This document shows, piece after piece, positions 1-7,978 of a stretch of DNA of 45,237 nucleotides. The notes below the pieces were generated by a model. The model saw only the letters and a list, made by a program, of their open reading frames with translations, was not told the origin of the DNA and made no database searches. Location of the stretch: the NCBI GenBank assembly GCA_017412045.1, contig JAFQOX010000055.1, forward strand, positions 1 to 45,237, written 5' to 3'. Each line of letters starts with the position of its first letter. Position 1 is the first letter of the stretch. Both the position numbers and the translations under genes were made by a program. The DNA is from Clostridia bacterium (lineage in GTDB: Bacteria; Bacillota; Clostridia; Oscillospirales; CAG-272).

Positions 1-64
1 TTATCGATCGGATGTGTTAATCCAATAAGAATTACGCCGGACCTTTCCTCTTTATTGTATAAAA

Positions 65-111
65 ATAAGAGTAGTTTTGCAATGCTTTTTGCATTGAGTT
101 TCTACTCTTAT
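65..111. other. hairpin, possible terminator
   Basis: The arms ATAAGAGTAG (65-74) and CTACTCTTAT (102-111) are perfectly complementary, and an inner CAATGC/GCATTG stem extends the hairpin. A T-run follows the stem only when read on the minus strand. It could be the terminator of a gene beyond the left edge or a leader structure of the lipoprotein gene at 163. The direction is not resolved. Confidence 0.4.
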
Positions 112-162
112 ATTGTACCAAATAAGAATTTGACAAAACAAAATACAAGGAGGAATGACGAT

Positions 163-570
163 ATGAAAAAAATCGGATTTATATTGGTGCTGATTCTTAC
201 ACTCACTTTGCTTTGTAGTTGTGGTGGATATGTCAAGAATTATTCTGCAACTATTTTGATCACTTCCTGCCAGGGCGATGAAGCAAGTATGGAATTTGAT
301 ACCTTTAAGGGAACGTATAGCTTCAAATTAAGAAGAGACGATGATGCCGACCATACGCTTAATATTGAAGCAAGTCTTGCTGAAGGTGAAATGAATGTTT
401 ATATCGGTGTTGATGGTGAAAAGGAATTACTCCGTACCGTTAAGGGTGGAGAATCTTGCGATGAAACGATCACACTTGATGATAAATATGATAATGAAAA
501 AACAATCTACGTCATTCTTGAATCAACGGACAAGTGCGTAGATGGTGATTTTGAGTTTGAATACAATTGA
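163..570 (+). CDS. small predicted lipoprotein, unknown function
   Basis: The protein has 135 residues. The start at 163 is chosen because a strong AAGGAGG lies at 147-153; the same frame is open further upstream but has no ribosome binding site there. Residues 1-20 form a type II signal peptide: Lys-Lys, a hydrophobic stretch, and a lipobox-like LCSC with the acylated Cys probably at residue 20. The mature part is short, acidic and free of membrane segments, and its alternating hydrophobic pattern suggests a beta-rich fold. It is presumably anchored to the outer face of the membrane. A strong terminator follows. I recognise no family. Its base composition is more AT-rich than the housekeeping genes nearby, as in the exported-protein genes at the right end of the window. 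Confidence 0.7.
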   Translation: MKKIGFILVLILTLTLLCSCGGYVKNYSATILITSCQGDEASMEFDTFKGTYSFKLRRDDDADHTLNIEASLAEGEMNVYIGVDGEKELLRTVKGGESCDETITLDDKYDNEKTIYVILESTDKCVDGDFEFEYN

Positions 571-613
571 TTCAAGCGAAGCGTACAAACAAATTCCAAT
601 TTATCGAATCATA

Positions 614-655
614 AACCCCGACAGATTTTTAATGGTCTGTCGGGGTTACTCTTTG
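614..655 (+). terminator. Rho-independent terminator of the small lipoprotein gene
   Basis: A perfect 12-bp stem, AACCCCGACAGA (614-625) with TCTGTCGGGGTT (636-647), is followed by a modest T-rich stretch. Confidence 0.8.
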
Positions 656-670
656 TCTGCATAACAAAAA

Positions 671-862
671 AGCCTTCTCCTGTGGGAGAAGGGGGACCGC
701 GCCAGCGGTGGATGAGGAGTTAGTTTAAGTTGAGAAACACCTCATCCGTCACGCTTCGCGTGCCACCGTCTCGCTGCGGCTCGGTCACACTCGGGCTCTG
801 ACAACCGCACAGGGTTGTCATTCACTACCCTCGCGCCGCTTCGCTACCCACCGGGGAAGGCT
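671..862. repeat. palindromic intergenic repeat, about 190 bp
   Basis: The outer arms AGCCTTCTCC (671-680) and GGGGAAGGCT (853-862) are complementary at 9 of 10 positions. Inside, GGTGGATGAGG is answered by CCTCATCC, and further short arms such as ACAACC/GGTTGT lie toward the right. The whole segment can fold into a branched structure. It encodes nothing. It is G+C-rich between AT-rich flanks, as expected of a dispersed palindromic (REP or MITE-like) element. No second copy was seen in this window, and no target-site duplication was identified. Confidence 0.55.
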
Positions 863-921
863 ATTGGGTTTACCGCTAATTTTGCACGCCCTTGTGGGAG
901 TTTTTCTTTTTAACGCTTCCA

Positions 922-993
922 TTCCTTAAAATAAGGAAAAATTCTCGCAAAATGAGTTATTCCCAAAACATAAATTTTATGGTATCATATAAT
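922..993 (+). promoter_or_regulatory. candidate promoter and operator of the XRE gene
   Basis: A TATAAT -10 box lies at 988-993, about 50 bp before the start codon. No good -35 box is spaced 17 bp upstream. The palindrome TTCCTTA-AAA-TAAGGAA (922-938) lies upstream of the -10 and could be the operator of the regulator's own gene. The rest of the intergenic stretch 571-1042 holds the terminator and palindromic repeat listed separately. Confidence 0.4.
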
Positions 994-1042
994 CGTAAGC
1001 AGTGCACGGCTACAAAAATTCATTTTTAAGGAGATTTTGCAT

Positions 1043-2191
1043 ATGAAACTGAATTTTTCTGAAAATTTAAGAAAACTTCGCCGTGAGCGAGGCTTTACGC
1101 AGGAACAGCTCGCGGAAAAAATGGGCGTGTCCTTCCAGACGGTCAGCCGTTGGGAAACAGGTGTTGTTTATCCCGATATCGAGCTTTTGCCGGTAATTGC
1201 GGACTTTTTTGAGGTGCGTGTGGACGAATTGCTTGGTTGCACAAAAGAAGATAAAGATAAGAACCTTCAAAAAAGATGGGAAGAATACGAAAAGCTTTCC
1301 GATCCGGAGAAGCAGTACGCTTTCCTCAAAGCAATGAAGCGCGATTTTCCCAAGGATTATATGGTGCCGTTTTATATGCTTCGCATTATGCACGTTGATA
1401 ACATTCATATCGACGAGCTTTGCTCCGTTTTTGAAGACTTTTCCGAATTGTGTACGGATAAGACGTATATTGATTGGGCGCAGGAGATGTATATTGCACT
1501 TGAAGAAGAAAATGCTGTAAAAGTCTATATGAAAAAATCCGGATTGAGTGATCACGATATGGAGATATATCTGGAAAAACGATATTTTTACCGTAGGGAA
1601 TGGAAGAAATACGATCTTCAAAGACAGTTGAACTTGGTTCATGAAATTCATGAGATATGTTTTGATAAGCTGCGCAAAAGAAATCCGTGGTCCGCAGAGA
1701 ACAGTGCGTGGGCAATGAAAAAAGCGTTGGAGCTTATCAATACCGTTTCCGATTCGGATGGAGAACATCTTGTTACGGGCGGAAGGGGGCTTGACCTTTG
1801 GTTTGCCGACAGATATGTGCTCGGTTTCCGTCTTGCGGCGGCACTGGCAGCGATCGGCAGAAGGGAAGAGGCTTATGAGGCACTTGAGGGCGCGGTTGAA
1901 ATCGTCGAGAAAGTATCTGCGTTGCCGGAGAACACGGTGCTTGGCTACCATTCTCCTACCTTGGACAGAATTACGGGAAGATCAAGTACAGGGTATACAA
2001 ACATTGGCGAGATGTATAAACATTTTTCCCTTTACGATGAGGACGAAAAGCTGGATCGAGGATTTTCCGCTTTCCTTGCAAACGACCTGAATTTCCTTGA
2101 GGATCGGAAAGGATGGGAATGGTTCGATTCCATTCGAGAGGAAGATCGCTACAAGGCACTGACGGAACGCTTCCGCAATGCCGTTCGTTAA
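1043..2191 (+). CDS. XRE-family transcriptional regulator with a large C-terminal domain
   Basis: The protein has 382 residues. Residues 4-60 form a helix-turn-helix of the Cro/C1 type; the recognition-helix region reads VSFQTVSRWETG. The remaining 320 residues are helical and rich in Tyr, Trp and Glu, like the TPR-type sensory halves of Firmicute XRE regulators, but I cannot name the ligand. The ATG at 1043 has AAGGAG nine bases upstream, so I prefer it to the in-frame TTG at 1037. It stands alone, with metK's own promoter and riboswitch starting about 80 bp downstream. The HTH assignment is safe; the target genes are unknown, although the palindrome at 922-938 suggests autoregulation. Confidence 0.85.
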   Translation: MKLNFSENLRKLRRERGFTQEQLAEKMGVSFQTVSRWETGVVYPDIELLPVIADFFEVRVDELLGCTKEDKDKNLQKRWEEYEKLSDPEKQYAFLKAMKRDFPKDYMVPFYMLRIMHVDNIHIDELCSVFEDFSELCTDKTYIDWAQEMYIALEEENAVKVYMKKSGLSDHDMEIYLEKRYFYRREWKKYDLQRQLNLVHEIHEICFDKLRKRNPWSAENSAWAMKKALELINTVSDSDGEHLVTGGRGLDLWFADRYVLGFRLAAALAAIGRREEAYEALEGAVEIVEKVSALPENTVLGYHSPTLDRITGRSSTGYTNIGEMYKHFSLYDEDEKLDRGFSAFLANDLNFLEDRKGWEWFDSIREEDRYKALTERFRNAVR

Positions 2192-2272
2192 TTTTTACAG
2201 GAAAATAGAGGTAATTTTCAAAAATTCGCTGAAAAAAACTGCAAAAAAATTCGATTTTTACAAAAAAACCTA

Positions 2273-2301
2273 TTGAATTTTGTTGAATATTATGGTATAA
2301 T
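2273..2301 (+). promoter_or_regulatory. metK promoter
   Basis: A TTGAAT -35 box (2273-2278) and a TATAAT -10 box (2296-2301) are separated by exactly 17 bp. Transcription would start a few bases before the riboswitch. Confidence 0.8.
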
Positions 2302-2309
2302 AAAACGAA

Positions 2310-2391
2310 ACTTATCAAGAGTGGCTGAGTGACTGGCACGATGAAGCCCGGCAACCTGTTTTTTCAAGGTGCTAATTCCCGATAGATGAGT
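2310..2391 (+). promoter_or_regulatory. SAM-I (S-box) riboswitch
   Basis: The conserved S-box core is present in order: CTTATCAAGAG, GACTGGC, ATGAAGCCCGGCAACC, GGTGCTAATTCC and a closing GATGAG. P1 is formed by ACTTATC (2310-2316) and GATGAGT (2385-2391) with one G-U pair. It precedes metK, a classic S-box target. When SAM is bound P1 forms and the terminator downstream can fold. Without SAM, GAGTGTTT (2388-2395) can pair with AAACTCTC (2408-2415), at 7 of 8 positions, and act as antiterminator. Confidence 0.95.
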
Positions 2392-2407
2392 GTTTTATTC
2401 TGCGTAC

Positions 2408-2444
2408 AAACTCTCTTTCGGGCAAAACGAAAGGGAGTTTTTTT
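2408..2444 (+). terminator. riboswitch-controlled terminator of metK
   Basis: The stem AAACTCTCTTTCG (2408-2420) with CGAAAGGGAGTTT (2428-2440), one G-U pair, is followed by T7. It lies between the SAM aptamer and the metK start and is the expression platform. Confidence 0.9.
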
Positions 2445-2496
2445 GATAAGTTGAAGATAGAATTCCGTACAGTTTGAAAGAAAGAGGAGTACAAAG

Positions 2497-3684
2497 ATGG
2501 CAGAAAAAAGATATTTTTCCAGTGAATCCGTAACCGAAGGACATCCCGACAAGGTTTGTGACAAAATTTCCGATTCCGTGCTCGACGCAATTTTCGCGCA
2601 GGACCCCATGGCTCGCGTTGCTTGCGAAACCTGCGCGACGACCGACTTCGTTATGGTTATGGGTGAAATTACCACGACTGCAAAGATCGACGTGGAAGCA
2701 ACCGTTCGTAAGGCGATCGACGAGATCGGCTATAATAAAGAAGAATACGGCTTCAACGCCTCCACCTGCGAGGTCGTCAACCGCATTCACAAGCAGTCCC
2801 CCGACATCGCGATGGGCGTAGACAAATGCATCGAAGCAAAAACGGGCGTACAGGCTGACGAATACGACACCGGCGCAGGCGACCAGGGTATGATGTTCGG
2901 CTATGCAACCGACGAGACCGAAAACCTGATGCCTCTGGGCTACTCGCTTGCGACCAATATGGCAAAGCAGCTCACCAAGGTTCGCAAGGACGGCACGCTC
3001 TCCTATCTCCGTCCCGACGGCAAGACCCAGGTTACCGTGGAATATGACGGCGACACCCCCGTTCGTCTGGAAAATATCGTCGTTTCCACACAGCACGACG
3101 AGGACGTTTCCCTTGAACAGATCCGCGCGGACATCATCGAAAACGTCATCAAGCCCATCGTTCCCGCGCATTTCATGGATGAAAATACGGAAATTTTCGT
3201 AAACCCCACGGGCAGATTCGTTATCGGCGGTCCGCAGGGCGACAGCGGTCTGACGGGACGTAAGATCATCGTCGATACATACGGCGGCTACGGCAGACAC
3301 GGCGGCGGTGCATTCTCCGGTAAGGACCCGACCAAGGTTGACAGAAGCGCTTGCTATGCGGCTCGTTACGTTGCGAAAAACATCGTTGCGGCAAAGCTCG
3401 CGAAGAAATGCGAGGTACAGATCTCTTACGCGATCGGCGTTGCAAAGCCTCTTTGCGTTAACGTCAACACCTTTGGCACGGGCGTGATCGCCGATGAAGC
3501 CATCGCAAAGATCGTGGAAGATACCGTAGACCTCCGTCCCGCGGCGATCATCGACTACTTCGATCTCCGTAAGCCGATCTACGCGCCTCTCTCCGCATAC
3601 GGTCACTTCGGCAGAGAAGAGCTCGGTGTCAAGTGGGAAAATACCGATATTGCTGAAATTCTCCGCGCAAAGGCGGCAAAATAA
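2497..3684 (+). CDS. metK: S-adenosylmethionine synthetase
   Basis: This cytoplasmic enzyme makes S-adenosylmethionine from methionine and ATP. The protein has 395 residues, a normal length. The family signatures are intact: GHPDK at 15-19, the [13 protein letters not shown] loop at 126-138 and the phosphate-binding [14 protein letters not shown] at 269-282. The ATG follows a GAGGAG ribosome binding site. The gene is monocistronic or leads a weak operon: a long hairpin at 3701-3748 separates it from the next reading frame. The SAM-I riboswitch upstream gives feedback control by the product. Identification is secure. Confidence 0.98.
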   Translation: MAEKRYFSSESVTEGHPDKVCDKISDSVLDAIFAQDPMARVACETCATTDFVMVMGEITTTAKIDVEATVRKAIDEIGYNKEEYGFNASTCEVVNRIHKQSPDIAMGVDKCIEAKTGVQADEYDTGAGDQGMMFGYATDETENLMPLGYSLATNMAKQLTKVRKDGTLSYLRPDGKTQVTVEYDGDTPVRLENIVVSTQHDEDVSLEQIRADIIENVIKPIVPAHFMDENTEIFVNPTGRFVIGGPQGDSGLTGRKIIVDTYGGYGRHGGGAFSGKDPTKVDRSACYAARYVAKNIVAAKLAKKCEVQISYAIGVAKPLCVNVNTFGTGVIADEAIAKIVEDTVDLRPAAIIDYFDLRKPIYAPLSAYGHFGREELGVKWENTDIAEILRAKAAK

Positions 3685-3700
3685 ATCACGTTCACATCAT

Positions 3701-3750
3701 AAGCCTCTTTTTCATACAATGGGGTATCACCCTATGAAAGAGAGGCTTTT
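3701..3750 (+). terminator. 16-bp hairpin after metK that includes the next gene's ribosome binding site
   Basis: AAGCCTCTTTTTCATA (3701-3716) pairs with TATGAAAGAGAGGCTT (3733-3748) with one G-U pair. Only TTTT follows, so termination may be partial. The 3' arm contains AGAGAGG, the only ribosome binding site for the ATG at 3751, so a folded hairpin would also block translation of that gene. Confidence 0.65.
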
Positions 3751-4086
3751 ATGAATACGGAAGTATGGTCGCGGCTTTTTCCGTGCGCTTTTGGAATTGC
3801 CGTTTTATATTTCATTATCCTGCTTGGCATTTGCCGTACCGCCCGCGCAGAGCTTTTACGGCGCGGCGCTGTATGGGAAAACGGCGTGATCCGGATCGTT
3901 GCCGAGGCAGAATCGCTGGAATATGATCTGCGCGCAGCGCTCGCGGCGAGCAGCTTTGCGCGCGTGAGGATCATCGTCAGCATTCCGAAGGACGATGCCA
4001 TGGAGGATGAAATGAAGGATACCGTCCGCATGATGCGGCGCAGACACAAGAATATTTTTTACGTGATAGAAAATTGCTCAAAATGA
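3751..4086 (+). CDS. small single-pass membrane protein, unknown
   Basis: The protein has 111 residues. Residues 10-28 are a hydrophobic segment (FPCAFGIAVLYFIILLGIC), followed by a basic stretch (RTARAELLRR) and an 80-residue domain that should lie in the cytoplasm. That domain alternates charged and hydrophobic residues in an alpha/beta pattern and ends in a basic RRRHK patch. I recognise no family. The stop is 22 bp before recD2, and no terminator lies between them, so the two genes are probably co-transcribed. Its ribosome binding site is buried in the hairpin after metK. Confidence 0.6.
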   Translation: MNTEVWSRLFPCAFGIAVLYFIILLGICRTARAELLRRGAVWENGVIRIVAEAESLEYDLRAALAASSFARVRIIVSIPKDDAMEDEMKDTVRMMRRRHKNIFYVIENCSK

Positions 4087-4108
4087 CAGGAAAGAAAGGA
4101 GGACGTTT

Positions 4109-6331
4109 ATGAATCAGGAAACGGGAAACGAAAAGGAACTGCTTTCGATCGAAGGATCCATCGAAAAGATCATTTATCAGAATGAGGAAAACGGATACAC
4201 GGTGTGCGAGCTGCTTGCTCCGTCCGAGGAGCTTTTTGTGCTCGTGGGAACGATGCCGTATCTTTGCGAGGGCGAAACCATTGCAGCGCTCGGCGATTGG
4301 ACGACGCATCCGACCTTCGGTACGCAGTTCAAGGTGGAATATTATGAGAAGAAATTGCCCGCGACGGCAAATCTGATATTGAAATATCTTTCTTCCGGCG
4401 CGATCAAGGGGATCGGACCCTCTACCGCCAAAAAGATCGTCGCGCAATACGGCGACGATACGCTGGATGTTCTGGAGAACCATCCCGAATGGCTGGCGGA
4501 TATTTCGGGAATCTCGCCGCGAAAAGCCAAAGAGATCGGGGAAACCTTCCGTACGCAATTCGGTATGCGCAGCGTCATGCTGTTTTGCAGTAATTATTTT
4601 TCTCCTACGACGGCGATGAAGATTTTCCGTAAATGGGGCATTGGCGCGGTGGACGTGATCAAGGAAAATCCCTATATGCTTTGCTCGAATATCCCCGGCA
4701 TCGGTTTTGACAAGGCGGACATGGTCGCACGCGATCTGGGCATGAGAGAAAATTGCGCGGAGCGGATCGCCGCGGGTCTGTCGTTCGTGCTTTCCTATAA
4801 TATGAATCAGAACGGCCACGTCTATCTGCCGCAGGAAAAATTGATCCCCGCGGCAATGAAGCTTCTGAGTTGCTCGCAGGAGGAAGCGGAGGACGAGCTG
4901 GAGCAGCAGATCTCCTTCGGCAAGCTGCGTTCCGTCAAAATCGGCGGACGAAGCTGCATTTATTTAAGAGAAGCGTTTGAAGCGGAGCGCTATATCTGTA
5001 CCAAGCTCGATATGCTGGAAATGACCGATCATCTTTCCGATACGGACAGCCTGAACTTTCTGATCGAAAAAACGGAAATGGAAAACGGCATCCGCTACGA
5101 GGGCTTGCAGAAAAAAGCGATCATGGAGGCGGTACGCAACGCCGTTTTCGTTCTGACGGGCGGTCCGGGTACGGGTAAAACGACGGTCGTACGCGCGATC
5201 CTTCGCATTTTTGAAAGCATGGGTCTGAATATTGCCCTGGCAACGCCGACGGGACGGGCGGCAAAGCGCCTCTCCGAGGCTTCGGGCAGAGAAGCCAAGA
5301 CCATTCACCGTATGCTGGAGATGGATTATCGGGCGGATGAGGGGCCCGTTTTCCGCAGGGACGAGAGCAGTCTCTTGGATGAGGACGTCATCATCGTGGA
5401 CGAGGCTTCCATGATCGACCTCTATCTGATGGAGGCGCTTCTGCGCGCCATGCGCCCCGGAACGCGGCTGATCCTGATCGGCGACGCCAATCAGCTTCCT
5501 CCCGTCGGCGCGGGTTCGATTTTCAAGGACATCATTCTCGGAGAACGCTTCTCCATGGTGGAGCTGACGCATATTTTCCGTCAGGCGCGAGAGAGTCTGA
5601 TCGTTACGAACGCGCATACCGTCAACCGCGGCGAGCATATCGACCTTTCCAAAAAGGACGGAGACTTTTTCTTTTTGCCGAGTGAGAGCGACGAGCAAAC
5701 GGCAAGCATCATCCGAACGCTTTGCAAAACGCGGCTGCCCCGCGCTTACGGCGTTTCCGTCTACGACGGAATTCAGGTGATCACGCCCTCCCGTAAGGGA
5801 CAGAACGGTACGGAAATGCTCAATTCCGTTTTGCAGAGCGCGATCAATCCGTCCGAATACGGAAAAAAAGAGAAGGCGTTTCGTGATATGACGTACCGCG
5901 AGGGCGACAAGGTCATGCAGACCAGAAACAATTACGATATCGCCTGGCAGAAAAACGGCGCGGAGGGCTTCGGCATTTATAACGGGGATATCGGCATCAT
6001 TCGCAAAATTGACGTGATCGCGCAATCCATGACGATTGATTTTGACGGTCGGATGGCGAATTACGATTTTTCCATGACGGAGGAGCTGGAGCTGGCTTAC
6101 GCCATTACGGTGCACAAAAGCCAGGGCAGTGAATATCCGATCGTCGTGATCCCACTGTATCGCTATACGCCGAAGCTTCTGACGAGAAACCTTTTCTACA
6201 CGGCGATCACGCGCGCGCAGCAGATGGTGATTCTGGTCGGAAACGGGGAGGTTGCGCAAATGATGACGGATAACAACAGACAGACCAAGCGTTATACGGG
6301 TCTCGCTTATTTTATGACGCAGTATGAATAA
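4109..6331 (+). CDS. recD2: RecD2-type ATP-dependent 5'-3' DNA helicase
   Basis: The protein has 740 residues, typical of RecD2, the RecD form found in bacteria without RecBC, which acts in DNA repair and fork maintenance. An N-terminal OB-like segment is followed by helix-hairpin-helix repeats (GIGPSTAKKI near 105, GISPRKAKEI near 135, GIGFDKADMV near 198). The superfamily 1 helicase core follows: Walker A GGPGTGKTT at about 351-359, Walker B VIIVDEAS at about 427-434, GDANQLPPVG, and motif VI-like YAITVHKSQGSEYP near 663. A strong AAAGGAGG precedes the ATG. The comF-like gene overlaps its end by eight bases, so translation is coupled. Confidence 0.95.
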   Translation: MNQETGNEKELLSIEGSIEKIIYQNEENGYTVCELLAPSEELFVLVGTMPYLCEGETIAALGDWTTHPTFGTQFKVEYYEKKLPATANLILKYLSSGAIKGIGPSTAKKIVAQYGDDTLDVLENHPEWLADISGISPRKAKEIGETFRTQFGMRSVMLFCSNYFSPTTAMKIFRKWGIGAVDVIKENPYMLCSNIPGIGFDKADMVARDLGMRENCAERIAAGLSFVLSYNMNQNGHVYLPQEKLIPAAMKLLSCSQEEAEDELEQQISFGKLRSVKIGGRSCIYLREAFEAERYICTKLDMLEMTDHLSDTDSLNFLIEKTEMENGIRYEGLQKKAIMEAVRNAVFVLTGGPGTGKTTVVRAILRIFESMGLNIALATPTGRAAKRLSEASGREAKTIHRMLEMDYRADEGPVFRRDESSLLDEDVIIVDEASMIDLYLMEALLRAMRPGTRLILIGDANQLPPVGAGSIFKDIILGERFSMVELTHIFRQARESLIVTNAHTVNRGEHIDLSKKDGDFFFLPSESDEQTASIIRTLCKTRLPRAYGVSVYDGIQVITPSRKGQNGTEMLNSVLQSAINPSEYGKKEKAFRDMTYREGDKVMQTRNNYDIAWQKNGAEGFGIYNGDIGIIRKIDVIAQSMTIDFDGRMANYDFSMTEELELAYAITVHKSQGSEYPIVVIPLYRYTPKLLTRNLFYTAITRAQQMVILVGNGEVAQMMTDNNRQTKRYTGLAYFMTQYE

Positions 6332-7028
6332 TTTTTGGAAGGGACTTTTCTTCGTCCGCAAATGCGTCGTCTGCGGCAAGGCGTTACCCGATGCGGGGGA
6401 AAATACGGTTTTCTGTGCGGATTGCTTTCGTAATTATCGAAAGCTGCGCGCAGACGTGTGCGCCCATTGCGGAAAAACGGAGAACGCCTGTCGATGCGTT
6501 CCGAAAAAGCTATGGGGTAAAATTGGCTTTTCCGCGCATTTGTTTACGTTTTACGGTCCGCTTTCGCGTACGATCGTATATACCGCGAAGCTGCGCAACC
6601 TTCCTTATCTGCAACGGTTTCTGGCGCATGAGCTTTCCGATCTGATCCGTGAGGCGACACGGGACGATTTTTCGGATTTTACCGTAACCTTTGCGCCGAG
6701 AAATCCCAGGCGCGTTGCCGTTTGTGGCTTTGATCAGGCGGAGGTCCTGGCAAGACTGACGGCGGAGCGCTTGCATTTGCCGTTTGCGCGGATGTTCCGA
6801 CACACCTATTTCTCCAGCTTACAGAAACGGCTGAATGCCGCAGAACGGGAGATCAACGCGAACAACAGCTATTTTCTCCGTGAGGATTTCGTCCCGCAAA
6901 CGAAAAAGCTTCTGATCTTTGATGACGTTATCACGACGGGCAGTACGCTGTCCACGCTCGTTTCTCTCGCAAAATTGGCGGGCTTCCGTGAGGTCAGCAT
7001 CGTTTGTATTGCGAAGGCGAGCGCCTGA
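6324..7028 (+). CDS. comF: ComF-family phosphoribosyltransferase-like protein
   Basis: The protein has 234 residues. The N-terminus has paired cysteines (C14/C17, C31/C34, C46/C49, C56/C58) that can form the zinc-ribbon typical of ComF. The C-terminal half is a type I phosphoribosyltransferase fold with the PRPP loop LLIFDDVITTGST at about 196-208. ComF proteins take part in DNA uptake during competence in Bacillus and relatives; a wider role in DNA recombination is possible, since here it is translationally coupled to recD2 through an ATGAATAA overlap. No other competence gene is adjacent, though a comM homologue lies at 28.7 kb. Family assignment is firm and biological role less so. Confidence 0.9.
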   Translation: MNNFWKGLFFVRKCVVCGKALPDAGENTVFCADCFRNYRKLRADVCAHCGKTENACRCVPKKLWGKIGFSAHLFTFYGPLSRTIVYTAKLRNLPYLQRFLAHELSDLIREATRDDFSDFTVTFAPRNPRRVAVCGFDQAEVLARLTAERLHLPFARMFRHTYFSSLQKRLNAAEREINANNSYFLREDFVPQTKKLLIFDDVITTGSTLSTLVSLAKLAGFREVSIVCIAKASA

Positions 7029-7057
7029 AGCTTTTCCGCATATGCTCCGTCTGATGA

Positions 7058-7092
7058 AAAAATCCCGATTGCAAATCGCAATCGGGATTTTT
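7058..7092. terminator. bidirectional terminator between comF and the convergent membrane gene
   Basis: AAAAATCCCGATTGC and GCAATCGGGATTTTT form a perfect 15-bp stem with a 5-nt loop. A-runs and T-runs on both sides allow it to work for both strands. It lies between convergent genes. Confidence 0.9.
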
Positions 7093-7136
7093 GGCTGATG
7101 GACAATACTCAAAACGAGCTTGCCGTTTTGAGGCGG

Positions 7137-7703
7137 TTAAAGCGATACAAGATTATACAGGATCTGATACGACCGGAAAAATGCGGGCATACACAGCAGG
7201 GAGAACGTCACGTCATAGAAAACGCCGATACGGGACGGCTTGACGGCGCGCAATCTGAAATAGAGCGCCATCAGAAGGATAAATCCAATCAAGGCAAGCA
7301 AACCGACGCATACGCCGGCAGGTAAAGCGATCGGATGCTTTGAGGGATGGGTCAGGAAAAAGCAGGAAGCGAAGAGGAGAAGCGAGAAAGCGCCGAGAGA
7401 AGCGCAGGCAGAAAGACCGAGTGCCGTGCCCGAGGTCGGGAGCGCGCAATTCTTTTTGACCGTGCGCGAAAAGATCAGAGTCAGGCAACTGATGACGGCG
7501 CCGACGGCGCCGAGATGTACGAGCAAGCCGTGCGGACGGTTCAGCATTTGCCTCCAATACCAATTCACGGTAGGACGGTCTGCGCCGCCGATGATGCCAA
7601 GGCCAGCATCGGGTAAAAGTACGGAGAAGATGCCGTTGATATACAATCCTGCGAATACGGAAAGCAGGGAAACGGTCAAAATGATCCATGCGATTTTTTT
7701 CAT
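7137..7703 (-). CDS. multi-pass membrane protein with a GGAD motif, unknown
   Basis: The protein has 188 residues. There are four or five hydrophobic segments: residues 5-30, 60-80, 95-118, 124-148, and possibly 165-185. The first extracytoplasmic loop reads GLGIIGGADRPT (35-45). This resembles the IGIIGGADGPT signature near the start of the beta subunit of sodium-pumping decarboxylases, but the rest of the protein does not match that subunit and is much too short. I therefore leave the function open. AAAGGA lies just before the ATG. Two copies of a structured repeat lie upstream, between it and the DUF5131 gene, so it probably does not simply continue that operon. Confidence 0.65.
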   Translation of the reverse strand: MKKIAWIILTVSLLSVFAGLYINGIFSVLLPDAGLGIIGGADRPTVNWYWRQMLNRPHGLLVHLGAVGAVISCLTLIFSRTVKKNCALPTSGTALGLSACASLGAFSLLLFASCFFLTHPSKHPIALPAGVCVGLLALIGFILLMALYFRLRAVKPSRIGVFYDVTFSLLCMPAFFRSYQILYNLVSL

Positions 7704-7738
7704 AGAGATAGTCCTTTCAGAAATTATTTTTTATTGCA

Positions 7739-7876
7739 TAGGAAATTGTTCAAAATCAAAATTGCGCAAAATGGTCCTCGCCGTTTCGCATTGTTTCGAT
7801 ATAGGCTGAACTGCGGTAGGCGAGCACACAGCTTGCAGAGCAAGCAGTTTTCCTGCGGACGTTGCCCGCTTTTTTA
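7739..7876. repeat. structured intergenic repeat, copy A
   Basis: The copy starts with CATAGGAAATTGTTCAAAAT after a T6 run. A hairpin with CTCGCC (7777-7782) and GGCGAG (7819-7824) arms follows, then a second hairpin GCTTGC-AGA-GCAAGC (7831-7845), then GCGG/CCGC and T6. Copies B (7881) and C (27837) share the head box and an equivalent hairpin with different bases in the arms. It encodes nothing. Confidence 0.6.
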
Positions 7877-7880
7877 TACC

Positions 7881-7978
7881 ATAGGAAATTACGCAAATCA
7901 GATCCGCCGTCGAGCCATGTACGGAGTCGTAATCAACTGCGATACGGCGGCAACCATCAGCGGCGATTCGCCGCTTTT
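7881..7978. repeat. structured intergenic repeat, copy B
   Basis: The head box is ATAGGAAATTACGCAAATC. The hairpin arms are CCGCCGT (7904-7910) and ACGGCGG (7944-7950). The unit ends in a perfect AGCGGCG-ATT-CGCCGCT hairpin (7959-7975) followed by T6, which looks like a terminator on the plus strand. It directly follows copy A in the same orientation. Confidence 0.6.

Noticed and set aside
55-162. N-terminal extension of the first lipoprotein
   Set aside because: The extension crosses a hairpin and lacks a ribosome binding site, whereas the start at 163 has AAGGAGG and a proper signal peptide.
2395-3606. Open frame of 403 codons opposite metK
   Set aside because: Antisense shadow; overlaps metK and the SAM riboswitch terminator.
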